In this document: in pieces, positions 25,011 to 38,449 of the stretch
How positions within the stretch are numbered: the stretch's first letter is position 1
How the letters are laid out: every line of letters begins with the position of its first letter
Assembly (NCBI GenBank): GCA_005406025.1
Contig: BGZK01001213.1
Location: 62,001-126,000 of the forward strand
DNA length: 64,000 nt
Source of the DNA: Eumeta japonica
Lineage: Eukaryota > Arthropoda > Insecta > Lepidoptera > Psychidae
Direction of reading: 5' to 3'
Made by a program: the position numbers and the translations under genes
The notes under the pieces: generated by a model
Seen by the model: the letters and a program-made list of their open reading frames with translations, nothing else
The model's database searches: none
Told to the model about the DNA's origin: nothing

Positions 25011-26286
25011 TGTCTTATTTTTCTTTTTTTTTGTAACAATACTCCAAAATGTATGGAGTTTCTACGTTAGATTCATTGATTTTGGTCGACAGAAAAATAA
25101 TAGAAAAATAGCGGAACATCGTTTCTATTTTTATTTTTTTAGATGTTATTTATTTAATGGTATCAAAACTAACCAGATAAAAACAGCACAACTTAAAAAA
25201 TTTTGCTGCAACTTTTTACTTATAAAGTACAAAAGAATTTTTCCTACGACCTAATATTATGTAAATAGGATAAAATCGTTCGTACGTCTTTTCGCAAATA
25301 TTCATAATCCCTTTTTTTTTTAAACAACATTGCCAAAGTAACTATAACAAAAATTTATTATTGAAAATATACTTATAAATAATATAAAATAATATAGAAA
25401 CAACGCTACTAAAAGCTGGCCAGACCGCCATCACGAGCGCCGCGCAGAATGCCCAGACACGTGACGAATTCGAATTCTGTCCCACGCTTGAGCTATGAAA
25501 TGTATTATTTTTAAAAAATTTATTTAGTCACTTACCCACAAATGACGCTTGATGTAGTCAATGATGGAAAGATGATCGAATGCATTATTACATTAGTCTC
25601 TGATTTCCCACATGTGTTCCACTTACCTCTAAACAAATAAGGCAAATTATCGCGTAAACGATACAATATGCCTTGCTGACTCACAGATTATTGACTGTCA
25701 GTGTTTCACTGTATATCTTAAAGCCGCCGCATTGTCACCTCTGCAAACTCCCTAAAAATAAATGATATTTGCATATTCGATAGCGATGAAAGGCATTATT
25801 ATTAAAAACTTCAATATTAATCACAGATAATCTTAACTTTAAATATAAACAAAGTACGTAAAGTTCCTTGGAAGGTTTCTAGGGAAGGATAACCGCGTGC
25901 GGGCAGCGCGAATCACCTAGGGAAACGCGGCGCGGTACACGACCTTCAACGAGATCGCATAGTCAGAACATTGTAAATTTTTAGAACACGTTCTAAGTTC
26001 ATTTTGTCATAAACAGCAATTTCAATGACTATGTTTTCTTTGTCAAAGTTGTTCTAAAAAGGAGGTTATGAATTTTTGTGGAAAGATGCATAATCGATTC
26101 CACTCGGTATACACGTGGGACGCATTATAAGATTTTGGAATTGGCCACTTAAATAACCAATATTTAAAAAGTAATTACTACATTTGGAAATGGAACTTTT
26201 GAACTGTACAATACAGTTTGTTTCATCTAACTGTCAATTGTTTTAACATTGTGACGTCATTTTAAAAATTGTGTGTCTTCATCACT
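25011..26286. other. Intergenic, including the probable 5' flank of the mariner copy
   Basis: AT-rich, with one GC-rich stretch at 25895-25945 (GTGCGGGCAGCGCG, GGAAACGCGGCGCGG). No gene seen. Confidence 0.45.
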
Positions 26287-26990
26287 ATGGATTTAAGTCG
26301 TGCAAATTTTCGTAGTATGATTTTCTAAGATTATAAGTTTAATTATACAGCCCAGCAGAGCCTCAATTGGCTCCAAACTGCCTTTGGAGATGAAGCACCA
26401 TGCAACACTACTATTTATAAGTGGTTTACAGAATTTAAGCGCGGTTGTGTCAATCTCAGTGACGAATTACGTAATCGTCGTCCTTCCATCTCTATAAACA
26501 ACAATAATATCGATGCTGTGCGTCATATGATCGAAATCGACAGGCATGTAACTTACCATGAGTAGATGGATCCTACATAATTTGACTGAGGCTCAAAAAA
26601 AAAACGAGCCGAGTATCTTGGTGCCATACCATGCTCACCGGATACAAAGAAGAGGCGTCGAATTTAGTGTGGGACATAGTAATGAATAAAGAAACATGGA
26701 TTTATGACTACGACCCTAAAACAAAGCGTCAGTCAACCGTACGGGTCTATCCAAGTGAGCCGAAACCAACCAAAGTCGCACACGAGCCAAATACTTCTAA
26801 GCGAATGATTGCTTGTATTTTTAATAAAACTAAACACGTGGCTACTCTTGTTTTAGAGAATTATCGTACTGTGAATTCGTGAAGTCCTATTAGACCATTG
26901 GCCTGCCGGAAGTTATTGACGAATTCCATAAAAGTTACCGTAAACATCGTATCATTTTGCACCACGATGTTTTTGAGTGAGTTTTAAGTA
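26287..26990 (+). pseudogene. Decayed mariner transposase of a second lineage
   Basis: The frame starts MDLSRANFRSMIF and is broken at once by a stop. It resumes with SLNWLQTAFGDEAPCNTTIY, KWFTEFKRG, RRPSISINNNNIDAVRHMIE and DRHVTYHE, then, after stops and a deletion, SNLVWDIVMNKETWIYDYDP, STVRVYPSEPKPTKV and LENYRTVNS. The first catalytic site TGDETW reads MNKETW and the second reads HHDV, not HHDN. The C-terminal third is missing. It is inactive and differs in sequence from the minus-strand copy 1.3 kb to the left. Confidence 0.85.
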
Positions 26991-27744
26991 ACGGTCAAAA
27001 AATTGAGTTTGAAGTCTTTATTACAAGCAAATAAATAAGTATTTTAGTATTTTTGAAAAATCACCTTTTAAAAGAGTGAAATATTGATGGAAATTTATGA
27101 GGGGTTCTATTAGATCTAAAATTAGTAAATTTTAATATTTTGATGACTATAGATATATAAATGAATAAGGTGGTATAAGAAATTAAGAGCGATATGGAAT
27201 CGAGATCAGAATCGGATTCGAGAATTGAAAAGGCACTTTCAAATGCATGGCATTATGAGCCGTACAATATATTGATGTAAAGGTTAAAATTGAAAAGGTT
27301 GCTGGCAGTGTGCCTCGACAATAGGGGATTTGTTGGTTTGTCAGCGAAGAGTGTAAAATGGATCGCTCTCTTATTGTTCATTACAAAGTATGGAAAGATT
27401 GCTTGGGATATTTATGGTGATAGCGAATATTTGGTTGAAGGTAGCGAACACGTGACGCATGCTTATTTTATCGGTAGGGATTGAACTAAGCAGTGTTACC
27501 AGATTATAGGTTTATTCGAGGTAATTTCCGCTTGAGATCTTATTGGCAATTGAAAGCAATCACAATATATATGTAGACATATCAAATTTTGATATTTGGA
27601 CAATGTTACGATTAGTTAAGTAGTTCAATTCTTATATTCTAGAAATATACTATGAAAGACCCTGATCTTTTCAATGTATAGATAGAATTAAACGAACGGG
27701 TATCCAATTTAAATTTATAATACGTCCTATTTGTTAAATATCTC
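26991..27744. other. Intergenic, nothing recognised
   Basis: AT-rich with a short GGAATCGAGATCAGAATCGG-type repeat near 27190-27230. A 64-codon frame at 27290-27484 is unrecognised. Confidence 0.45.
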
Positions 27745-28035
27745 GCATCGGGTTTCAATCGCCCCATCGCTGAGGCGTACCCTCCCCCAACGATCCTTTT
27801 ATTTTAGGTCGAGAGGCTTACACCTCAAAAGCCTTCTCCGCGCCGATCTGATACTAGGATCGGGGTCTGTTAACGACCGACTCTTAACGTGCCCTTCTGA
27901 AGCACAAAGCGAGCGACTTAAATCGACTTAAGTTTAAAAGTCATCGTTCAATTCGCCCGCGGGTCAGAACCGAATCCGACACCTTCCGGTTCGAAGGCGA
28001 CGCCCTCGACCACTAAGCTGCCGCCGCTTTAGCTT
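27745..28035 (-). mobile_element. tRNA-derived SINE copy
   Basis: On the minus strand it begins GGCGGCAGCTTAGTGGTCGA (A-box-like), then GTCGCCTTCGAACCGGAAGG (B-box-like, TTCGAACC), then a body shared with the copy at 2530-2722 (TTCTGAAGCACAAAGCGAG region). It is the best-preserved copy in the window. Confidence 0.55.
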
Positions 28036-30479
28036 GATCGTCAAGGTATATGATATTGCATTTTTATTTAAACTCTTGAATACTATATACACGGTATACC
28101 TTTATGTAAACTTAAGATCATTATTAAACAAATATTTACATTTAAAAAAGGGTCTTATACAATTCTGAATATGTTAATGCATAATGTATATTTCCAAAAA
28201 ATAATTAGAACCGTCTCGGAACACCCGGTTGGAACGAATTTTTTTTTGTTGTGTATGTATCACGTATTGAATAACAGGCATAATGAAATACATTAACAAT
28301 TTGGGAGTAATTAAATGAGAAATGCAAAAAAATATGAAATGAAATAATGAAATAAGTAAATGAAATAGAATTACGGAAATGAAAGTTTTATTTACAGTTA
28401 TTAATTATAAAAAAAATCCAAGAGTTTCATTTCATATTTTATGATAAATAAATATTTACTAAAAATTGGGTATAAAGTAGTTAGAATTATAAATTATATA
28501 AAACAAATATTAACGGTCATAATAAACTAAATTAACGATTGAGAGTAATTAAATTAAATAAAAATTATAATACATCAACATACTGATAATGGCGTTATGA
28601 CAGCGCTAAACAGCGCCATCTTTTTTTTTATTAAAGTCTCTGTTAACTTCGTCAATCTGGATACTTATCTTATTTTTAAAATCGATAACAAATATTTTTT
28701 TCTAATGTATAAGTATTGAATTTACTGCAACTTCAAAATTTATTGCTCACCAGAACCAAAAAAACCAAAACATTATATTTAATATTTTAGGAAAATAAAT
28801 AGGTGCATCATAAATTATATAAAACAAAAGTAAAGAAATAAAGACAAAGATACAGTAAAGTTATCGTATACTAAATGTTTTTTTGTGAAGAGCTTTGTCA
28901 GTGCGTTGGATCACGATTTGAGATTAAAAATGAATTACTTTTCAACAACAAATCGTGACTGACGCACCAACAGTCAGAACTGATCGCGAAACGTGGGGCC
29001 GTCGTCACGGACTACATTGTTTTACGTCACGAAACGAGTCACTTCCACGCTCCGACACGTTGATGAAATAAAATTCGATTATTTTTTTCTTATGAAAAGG
29101 ATAATCGCATATTGAATATTGTGAGCAGTATAAGTTAATTTTTTTTTTGTGCTACACCTAATTTTATTTCATTGACAACGTCACAAATCATATTTACGTT
29201 TTAAAGTCCTCTGACTGTCTATCATTAGCGATTTTGAGTACAGTGAACGGACTTCAATAGACAATCAAAATATTTCCCCCGAGTTATGTATCATAATATA
29301 GTATTTAATATAAAATTGCATATATTTCCCAAAAGATCAGGCGGAAACTCTCCATATGATTATACGATGTTTGCGTATTTCTCTTGCTTCGCTGGCATGT
29401 TAATGGTTTCATACAATAGTGTTTAAAATTTGGCCCTTCTTTAATATTTAACACAAATTTCGTCTGCGTAGGTTTTTTCTAGAGCGACCCTTGCCCACCC
29501 TATCACCACATGCAACTGCTCTATAGTTTTATTTTGACAGTCTACTTTCGTTCATCCTCCCCAGATGACCAAACCATCGCAAAATACCTTTCTCTACTCT
29601 GGTCACCACATCTCCTTTTAGAATACATGAATATTGCCTAACATCACTATTTCTATTACAATATAAAACAATTCGAAAGTATTAGAAATATTTACAATTT
29701 TACTAAATTTCTCTCACATTACACTTTCACATAGAAATAAACAGAGAAACGTGAGTGCTTGAGCGCCTCGCCGTGTGTAAGATAATATCACTATGGAAGA
29801 TCTAGATTTATATAAGAGCTTATAAAACGTTTGATCTACACAATAACGTAGACGCCGGCTTGTACAATTCGGTCCTAAAATTTTTCATATGTTAAGGATA
29901 ATTTGAATATCATACATATAATTATGTTAGTTATACCTCTCTTTAAAATTTCAAGTACTTCGATATTTGGACGTGGAATGCCTTACTCGCGCGTTTCGCG
30001 GAAAAGACCCTTATGTTTCGAACATACTTTCTGTGTAAGGTTCTTGAGATATCACGAACCCATCAGCCGATTCCAGGAAACCAGATGAGAGGTGATCGAA
30101 TCACTCGGCCGCCTTCGTCAAGGTTACTAAGAATTCCAAAAACTAACTTCAGTCGCCCCCAGGCGTTGTCTGCGCGAGATTGTCTTTGCACCGAAAATGT
30201 CTAAATTGTGCCACTAATATCTCGGGAACTACAAGCCCAATCGCAAAAATACAAAAAGCGATTTTAAGAACAAAATCTCTCCAATAACTCCAATTTCAAG
30301 TACCAAAAGCAAACGAAAATAATGAAGTCAGCAAAATTTTAAATATCTCCACGTAGAAATTGCGATGAAATTGAAACAAAAAATCTCAAATCGAAAACCG
30401 GTAAAACCTGACGTCAACGAACCTATCGTTTGAGACTAAAATCATAGAAATCAGCCGAGAGCATACAAAATAGCAACCA
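28036..30479. other. Intergenic; short direct repeat and GC-rich piece
   Basis: Two related stretches of about 43 bp, ending GAGTAATTAAAT, occur at 28276-28318 and 28517-28560. At 28613 an isolated GCGCCATCT motif is present. A moderately GC-rich segment at 28975-29060 has no recognisable content. No gene supported. Confidence 0.45.
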
Positions 30480-30772
30480 TTTGAATATTGACAGAACTCT
30501 GTCACTGCCCAAGCGGCCTGCGTGTTCCACACCCGGATCATCCGGGGTGCCTTGAACCAACCCTTCATTCCTTCCCAAAGCAAAGGTCCCCCCATGATTC
30601 CATGTCCACCATTAGTCCCAAGACTACTAACTTTAACTTTTTACCAAGTTTAGTTTCGAAATTAGGAGTTTCGGCGATACACCAGTGACTCCCCTGGGCT
30701 TACAAGTGTCCAGCACGGATGGCGATGATAACGTACTCTCAGGTGACTCGCATGGTCGTTTGTCCCTTAAAA
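30480..30772 (+). mobile_element. Lepidopteran dispersed repeat, 3' part
   Basis: ACACCAGTGACTCCCCTGGG and TCTCAGGTGACTCGCATGG are typical of the 3' region of a repeat widespread in moth genomes. The copy at 39640-39855 has the same landmarks. A retroelement origin is likely but the class is not settled. Confidence 0.5.
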
Positions 30773-31639
30773 AACGTATATAATAGACATAAGTCTTGAC
30801 GGTGGTAAGACGTAAAACAACTAAGTTAAATTTTAATTTTTAACATGACGAGCCCATGTTAATAGGGCCCCAAAAACAACATCGTTTATTGTTCGTAGTC
30901 ATTGCAATAGATATATATTTATATATGCCAAATGAAAGGAAACGCTTCGTATATCAAAGGAATCGTTATACAGTACAACGTTTGCAAATCGAGAACAGAG
31001 TTAAAATAAAATAAGCGAACGCATTCTCTTTGCCCGCGAGCATTTTACTCTGAAAGTAAAAGAATGTCTGTAGTGATGTCTACCGGCATCTGCGGCACCT
31101 TGTTATCTGACGGCATGACCGCCAGCGACAAGAACTTAGTTATAGATAAATAGCCGGATGGATAGACAAGTAGATACGTATGCATGTGTGCGTGCGTATA
31201 TGTTTAGTCGTTGACGTAATTCGAACGATTACGCACAGGCACACATCCTGATCGGATCTCATATAGTTCAACTTTCACTCGCCGCGTCTGTCGCGACCGC
31301 TCCGATTGCGATATTCGATCAAATCAAAGCTCATCGACCCGCATTAAACACGTACGCTTTTTAGAAGTTATGCGGTTTAACGTGACCTATCGCTTAAGTC
31401 GTAGTACAGTCGCGAAGAAAACTGTTTCATTTTATGTGTGACCGTGACCGGGACTATTCCTGGTTTTAACGTTGGTCCCGCTCTTGATTCTAATGCAGAT
31501 TATCAAACTCGATTTCGCTCCCTGTCCTGCTCACGATTCTGATGCCACTACCGGTCACAGTTTTGTTTGTGCAGAGCCAGGATGAGTGCTATTAATAAAA
31601 TATGGGCTATTACTCAGAAATAGCTTGACTTTCCAGTTT
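30773..31639. other. Intergenic; loose CCGG-type repeat
   Basis: At 31440-31570 a degenerate repeat of GACCGGGAC / GATTCTGATGCC units resembles those at 18740, 55390 and 56240. A GC-richer stretch lies at 31270-31420. No gene supported. Confidence 0.4.
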
Positions 31640-31765
31640 TCTATGAGTGAACAAATTTTCGGAACCGGTGTAGTAATTTTCCGTTCAATAATACAAATGT
31701 GATTGATTTTTTACGGAACCCTGAGGGTGCGACTGCTATTCACACTTGTCCGTTGTTTTTTTAAC
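31640..31765 (+). mobile_element. Tail fragment of the GGGTTCCGT-type repeat
   Basis: TTTTTTACGGAACCCTGAGG followed by GTGCGACTGCTATTCACAC and a T-run matches the tail layout of the family seen at 12236-12290. Confidence 0.45.
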
Positions 31766-33109
31766 TATATCTATGCTCGTGGTGTCCATTATTGAACGAC
31801 CAGAATGCGTCTATGGCTTGTTTTGTTGCTTTGTCGATTCGTTGTTTTAGCCAACAAGACGTTTTTAAACATTTTTCGTTACCATCTCTATTAAAAGCTA
31901 TTTTTACATAAAAAAACTGAAATTTATAGACATTAATGCTATACTGAATTAAAAATACTGGAATAAATTTTAAAACATAAAAAGAATTGTATTATGAGTA
32001 ACACAAACAATTTTTTTTAATATGGATCAAGTTAATTTGGAGAAATTTCTCAGTGAAAAATTGTTAGATATAAAATTAAGTTTTCTATTTTGTGTGTTTA
32101 AAAATATAAATTGTAAAAGGTAATTTTTGTTTTGAATTATGCAATTTTTTAAGAATTAATAACAACAAATGTGAAACCTATCAAAATGATAATTAATATG
32201 AAATTGTTTTAAACAAAACCGGACGCAAATACAAAATCCGTTTCATTTCGGTGTATAACGAAATACTGAAAGCGATAATTTCATTAGCTCTTTGGACCAG
32301 TTTTTATACTTCAGTTTTCGTTTAAAACTCTATTTGTAAAACACTAATTTAAAAAATTATTGAGGAACTAGTGCCTGATACTTCTAAAACCGACTCCAAG
32401 TACTACAATATTAACCTAACCACAAAAAAATTGTGTATAAAAACAATTTGAAATTGTTTTGACCAGAACTGTTCTACTGTGCCTTCTATTAAAGTTATTT
32501 TTTGTTTAATTAACGCTTATTATCGATTTTCTTAAAAAAGATTAACATGTGCAGTATCCATATTGAAATAGTTTCATATGAGCAAATAAAATTTAGTACT
32601 AGGAAATTTTAGACAGACCCTTTTAGACACAATTTTACGATTTTTACATTTATACATATTTTTGATTTATTTAATTCAGGAAAGAATTTAATTTCAAAAC
32701 TTTGTTATCTGCGACATTGGGTTAACTTTTCTATAAACTATTCGTGAACTCAAAGAGTTGCCGGTCTGAAAAAATCTGTGGTTGGTAATTCTTCAATTGC
32801 TCACACCTCGAATTATATAAAGAAAACGAGGCAAGCGCGAAGACGAGTCGCACCCCGAATTCCGTAGATACCTAATTATGTGTGTTGATATTTCATCCAT
32901 CAAGTCTCGACGATTTTTATCTTTTTTCGGTACCGATAGAAAATTTTCAAAATCTTAAGTGTTCCTACTAGGAAATTAAAAAAAAATGTTCTCACGATCC
33001 ATACTACAGTTGCAAATGTCAGTTTGCAATGTTAAAAGAAAAAATAAATAACAATATACACGATACATTAATTATAACTGCAAATTTATGATTTTTAAAT
33101 TTTTTCCTT
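31766..33109. other. Intergenic AT-rich DNA, possibly repeat interior
   Basis: Very AT-rich with no recognisable frames. It lies between two pieces of the same repeat family and may be diverged repeat interior. Confidence 0.35.
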
Positions 33110-33410
33110 CATTTGACTTCCAAGACATGACATTTAATCGTAAAACAATGCTTTTTGCCAATTTTCATGGCTCTAGGTTAATGAAAAATACCCCAGAAAT
33201 TTCGTTTTATTTAAAAGTGTCAAAATATATGACAAAAATGACGATATATTAATTTTTTTACATATCCAAGGAACTGAAGACCTAAATATTTGATGATTGT
33301 TACCTCCATGCATTTCTAAAAAAAAAAAGGATCTTGACAGACAGACGGACAACGAAGCGATCCTATAAATGTTTGCTTTGATAGTACGGAACCTTAAAAG
33401 TGTTACCTCA
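33110..33410 (-). mobile_element. Head fragment of the GGGTTCCGT-type repeat
   Basis: On the minus strand: AAGGTTCCGTACTATC, CCTATAGGATCGC-like, GTTGTCCGTCTGTCTGTCAA, then ATGCATGGAGGTAACAATC and GTCTTCAGTTCCTTGG. This order is characteristic of the lepidopteran family. Confidence 0.6.
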
Positions 33411-36400
33411 CAATCGAGACTTCCGTGAGATCGCTTGTTTCATTTTTATATTCAAACGCGACGGAGCCTCTAGACGCTCCATTTTACCTGTTCCAAATTA
33501 TGTTGGGCAAATAAAGTAACGAGTTTATTGCATATATCTCTTAGGCCAACGCAATTACTCTCAAATCGGTTGGATTACATCAATACTAGATAAGGTTACG
33601 CCGAAAGACCCTTGGCTCGGTTACGAAAAAAAAAACCGTCACGTTTTAGGGTACGCAGGGCAAGATATATGTTCGTTTTTATAAATTTAACTTCATTTAT
33701 TTATTTTAATATTATCGATATTTAGTTTGTATGAAAAATTTCATGTGGCTTATAATTTCTGTACGATTTTTTAAATAATTACCCACATTAATAAAACATT
33801 TTATCCCGTGCGCGAACGCGATTTCTGTATTTTTCACTACTCGCTTTCAATTTTTTTAAGTTCCCTATGCGAAGGCGTTTTCGTGTCGTGCAATAGGAAT
33901 TTGTCGAGGAATAACTCACTTACAAATAAACAGAAAAAAGAAAAATTTTTTTGAACCCACAACGCAATATTCAAAAAAAGTCTTTTGACTATATAATGAT
34001 AATAAAAATTGCCAACACCTTTAACATTTTCACCAAAGATCGTATTAATTGACTCCTATTTTTATACAATTATTGGCTGCAGATTAAACACTCGATGATC
34101 TGTTAAAAAGTAACAACATTTCATTGTGTGATCGACCTTCATCTAATTGAAATTGTAAATTACTTACTCTTTTGTCATACAATGTGCATTATCTATTGAC
34201 AGTGTATTTTTTATTGAGAACGTAGAAACACGTTTTCCTGAATTGCAATATTCCCTTATTCATGACGCAGGAAAAGGAATCATCTTAAATAAATATACGG
34301 AACCCTTTATCATTTTCGTATCAGCCTACCATCTGTCATCTCAGCGCATGTCAGATCTAACCCGTTCGGCGCAAGCGCAACGATTGTCTTTACAAAACTA
34401 GTTTGTTATCTGTGCCTATTAACTATTTTATTACATTTCGCAAAGGCCTTATGTGTCTTGAGCGTTTTACGAGTATTAATTGGTAGTTGAATCTGTGTTA
34501 AACGATATTTAACAGATTGACCGCTTACGTAACCGGCTCGGTGTGGCGACCGCCGACCTTTGTTGATTGTGAGCCGTCAATGTATTGAAATATTTTATTG
34601 GCATATTCGATACCTTCCAATTGGTAGCGGCACAAATTTATGTTTGTAAAGATGGGTACTGGAAAATTAGAGAACAAAAAATAAAACGGTTTTATTTTTA
34701 TATCTATTTGTTGCGTTATTGCAAAAAATCCGAACGGAATGAAGGGCATAAATTATAAATTACTATGTCGGTCATCAACAGATATTTTTCTTTTCTTATA
34801 TTAAAAAACACGACTAATTTCAAAAAAGAAAGAAATGGTAACTCCATTTCTTTACTCAAGAATTGTTTTTTTCCTTATTAACATTATTATGCTAAAAGAT
34901 ATATTAATCGTTCCTTTCACAAAAACTTTATAGCAACAATATATTTTATACATTTGATTAGCCAATACGGAATCCACTCTCGTTAGATATGGGAGCAAAA
35001 TTATTTATTTGTTTATTTCTGTAGCACCTGGACAATCGAGCTTTGCTCGGTATTTTTCAAGATTATCATGGAAATATGATAAACTTTCACGGGAACAATT
35101 TTTTGTTCAATTTCAACAGTAAATATGTAAATAAAAAATATAAATTTTATTTATGGAGTACCTTTTATAATATATATCATGTAGTGCCGTTTTTTGATGG
35201 ACACAATGACTTAGATACAATATAATTATCAGAAGTGGTGCTAAATACAGCAATGTTTAGAACCTTTTTTATATTCAAAGAAAAACGTCTATATAAATAA
35301 ACTTGAAAAGCAAACTTTTGTAAAAATGAACATTTTCATCACAATCATTAGAGCTTTTTCCAATAAAGCCTGTACATGTGTATACAAAAATTGCACGTTT
35401 GATAGTATAAGATACATATTCTTTTTTACCAATAAAGAGCCAGGGACAACGTCTTTTAAGCAGTAGTAATTACATTTCATGACAATTGTTAAAAAATATA
35501 AATCATATAGTTATAAATCATTATATTATCTTAGAACAGTTTCATTGATCAATTTTCCTTCACCCCACGGCAATGTCGATGCCGTTATACAATAATTTTA
35601 ATTCCAATCTAAGACTTTGTACCTGAAGCCTGATGTCCTGCCTTTTAGCTTCAGATTAGAACCTGCTGCAGCTAGCGGACCGGAGATCACCGACGACCTT
35701 TGTCACCAATACGGTAATGACCTTCGGGAAGAAGAGCTCAGCATGCCTACCGAGACATGGAACATGCAATTTAAAACAAAATCGATTGAATTGATCAAGA
35801 GATGTCGTCGTAAGAACGTGTTCAAAGAAATGTTTAAAATATATATTTAAAAAAAATATTCCAAGAATAACAATTGAGTTAGTTGTTGTGCCTTCAATAT
35901 TTCTGTAAGAGAACGCTGACAATTTTGAGCTCGAAAATATGAGCAGTAATGTTTTCATGTTTTCATGAATTCAAAAACTTTATTTTCCAAATCGACGCAA
36001 AAAATTCAGGGTGCCGACAAGACAAGGTCAACCGCCTAGAAATATTTCAGTTTTGGTTTCATTAAGATTCTTGACTGTTATAAAATAAATTATAATCGTT
36101 GATTAAATATATAAGCAGAGTGCATATGGTATAACAAAGTAAAAGTCGGTAAAGCAAAAAAATTAAACTGGAGTAAGTAAATGCCATTTCACTTGTATTT
36201 TATTTGGCGTTATAAAGGTTTGACGTCCCGGTTTACTAGTGCATTCTCTATATAATTATCAATTTAAAATATTAATATTATTGTGATTTTTACACATAGT
36301 AATCTGAAAAATAATTTCACCACCCGCTTTATTAAATAAATAAAAAATTGTATATAATGATATAAAAAAAATTGTCTAACCTATTATAATAAAATTTCCG

Positions 36401-36639
36401 AGAATTAAACCAATGATACGTCGATATTTATACATGATTAAATATTTTAAAAAGTAACACATATTTTTAATTGAATTTTTTCGTACGAATTCATAAAATC
36501 AGTTTATACTCACTGTGCACGTATAGTCGCGGCCGCTCAACACGTTTCCAACTCCTACTTTCGACGAAAATACCCATCTGAGATATTTTTTCCATTATTA
36601 TGTCGCCTTAAATCAAAACCTGTTGATTATTTTGCCTAC
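33411..36639. other. Intergenic, nothing recognised
   Basis: AT-rich. A slightly GC-rich open stretch at 35617-35770 (LEPAAASGPEITDDLC on the plus strand) and a minus-strand frame opposite it (35656-35958) were considered, but neither is recognisable. It may be an unidentified repeat. Confidence 0.4.
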
Positions 36640-36712
36640 AGTCGCGATTAGAAGCTGATATTGTGCGATCCAAAGGTAACGCCTTCACCACTGGACCACC
36701 ATCGCCCATATA
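36640..36712 (-). mobile_element. SINE head fragment
   Basis: The minus strand reads GATGGTGGTCCAGTGGTGAA then GGCGTTACCTTTGGATCGC, an A-box-like and B-box-like pair with no body. The Pol III signals are diverged. Confidence 0.35.
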
Positions 36713-38449
36713 AATAATTATTAACAACCATACATAACTATTATTGACTTGTAATTTCATGCACGTCTTGCATTCAACCCATAACATTTTTTTTTATAAT
36801 ACTGGTCACATTATTTGCAGTATAAAATTATATCACAATTAAACTCTCGTTACTTAGACAATTACCACAAGTCAATAAAAACAGTGGCAGCCCTAGATAA
36901 ACGCGCACCCGCGAGCGTCAGCGACTATGCACCGGATGTTGCGTTGGCTAATAAGTATGCGGCAATTTCCTTTACTATCTTTAAGGTTGCCACATTTTAT
37001 TTTTTTGCAGTACGACAACAAATTATAAAAATTATAATTTTATCTCTACCACATTTTGCTATTCGCTATGCATAGTCCTTAAAATACATCTTTCAATAAG
37101 TATTTATCAAAGATTCGTTCCAATCAATGAAGCATTATTTGATATCGGTTTAATTTGTTTTGCAACAAAAGTATTACAAATTCATTACCAACTTTTCTTG
37201 TGGAATAATATAGTTTTAATACAAGTTGAGCACCTCATTATCCTTATATCCACATAATCACAAAACCCAAAATTAAAAAATAATTAGATATATTGTAATA
37301 AATAAATTTAATTTAGTGTGTTATGTATTTTAATAATTCACAAACTTCGTTTTGCTACTACGTGCCAACTGTAACTAAATGCATTAGTTTATATCTTTAA
37401 AGCTAAAATCCGCGTAGAGGTCGCGTCACACGCTTTTTAAAGTTTTCTATACTATGGCGAACAGTAGATGACATTCAAGATAACGTACGCGTGTGCGCAA
37501 CTATTGTTTGAACTTAATTATTATTAACGTCTCGATCCATTTTAAAAATCTGATAATTCCATATCTCGTAACATTGTATACATCGACTGGATTGTATTGT
37601 TTACGTTTCTAAGGACGTCCAATGAGAGATATGACGTCCGATTTGCGACAAAATTTTAAAAGGCTTTTTACAAAATGTAGGTATACAACATAATGTGCAC
37701 AATATGCTTACGTATTTTATTTATATATTTGTAGAGTATGTCATGTATTGTCTTTTGTTTTGAGAAACAATAGGATAGTAATAATGTAATTACCGTAAAA
37801 TGGCACAGAATAACCCAACGTAGAGATTTCCTTTCATACTTTTTTTTTTGTTTTCTATGAAGATAAACTTCAAAAAATAAATCTTTATGAAAATAAAGAT
37901 TTTAATTGTAACTGTTAGGGCCGTTTCGAGATAACTACCTAAGTATAAATCTAACACAATTTGCTTATTTGAAGTAACAAGATTATTAGATATTTACAAA
38001 TTGTAAATATAATAAAGGCATTTTATTATATTTACAATTTTTTAATACTTACGCTGAGGCAAATTTTTAAGACTATCGACAGAAACATGGTGATCCCTTC
38101 CAAGATCTATTGTTGAAGTTTATTTAACTAATATTTATCATAATGTTTAATTAATACAACGAAAGTCATAATGACATATAGATGACATATATGTCATCTT
38201 AATATATCTCGCATTGCGACATAATGTATTTTGTCGTGGTTTGACGCAATATCATGTATTCAATACGCAAACACTACTATGCACATTGTACATGGATTAC
38301 ATTAGCTGAAGTATTGGAATAACCGCAGTTTAAATACGATTAACATTTTAAATATGTTTATTTGGTGATTTGTATATTTTCTTAGTGCGGGAGTTTTAGC
38401 ATCAGTTAAAATTAAATGAAAAAGCACAGCGTCATTCAACAAGATCATT
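36713..38449. other. Intergenic with two short palindromes
   Basis: A perfect 19-bp hairpin (37998-38016 with 38022-38040, loop GGCAT) and a 20-bp perfect palindrome (38180-38199, half-site AGATGACATA) lie 140 bp apart. Otherwise AT-rich. Confidence 0.6.

Noticed and set aside
24778..25254. 158-codon plus-strand frame, the longest in the window
   Set aside because: It lies antisense to the mariner relic and is rich in F, Y and K from T/A runs. The minus strand carries the recognisable protein.
35617..35958. Overlapping frames on both strands with a GC-rich middle
   Set aside because: No recognisable domain, no splice context and no codon-based reason to choose a strand.
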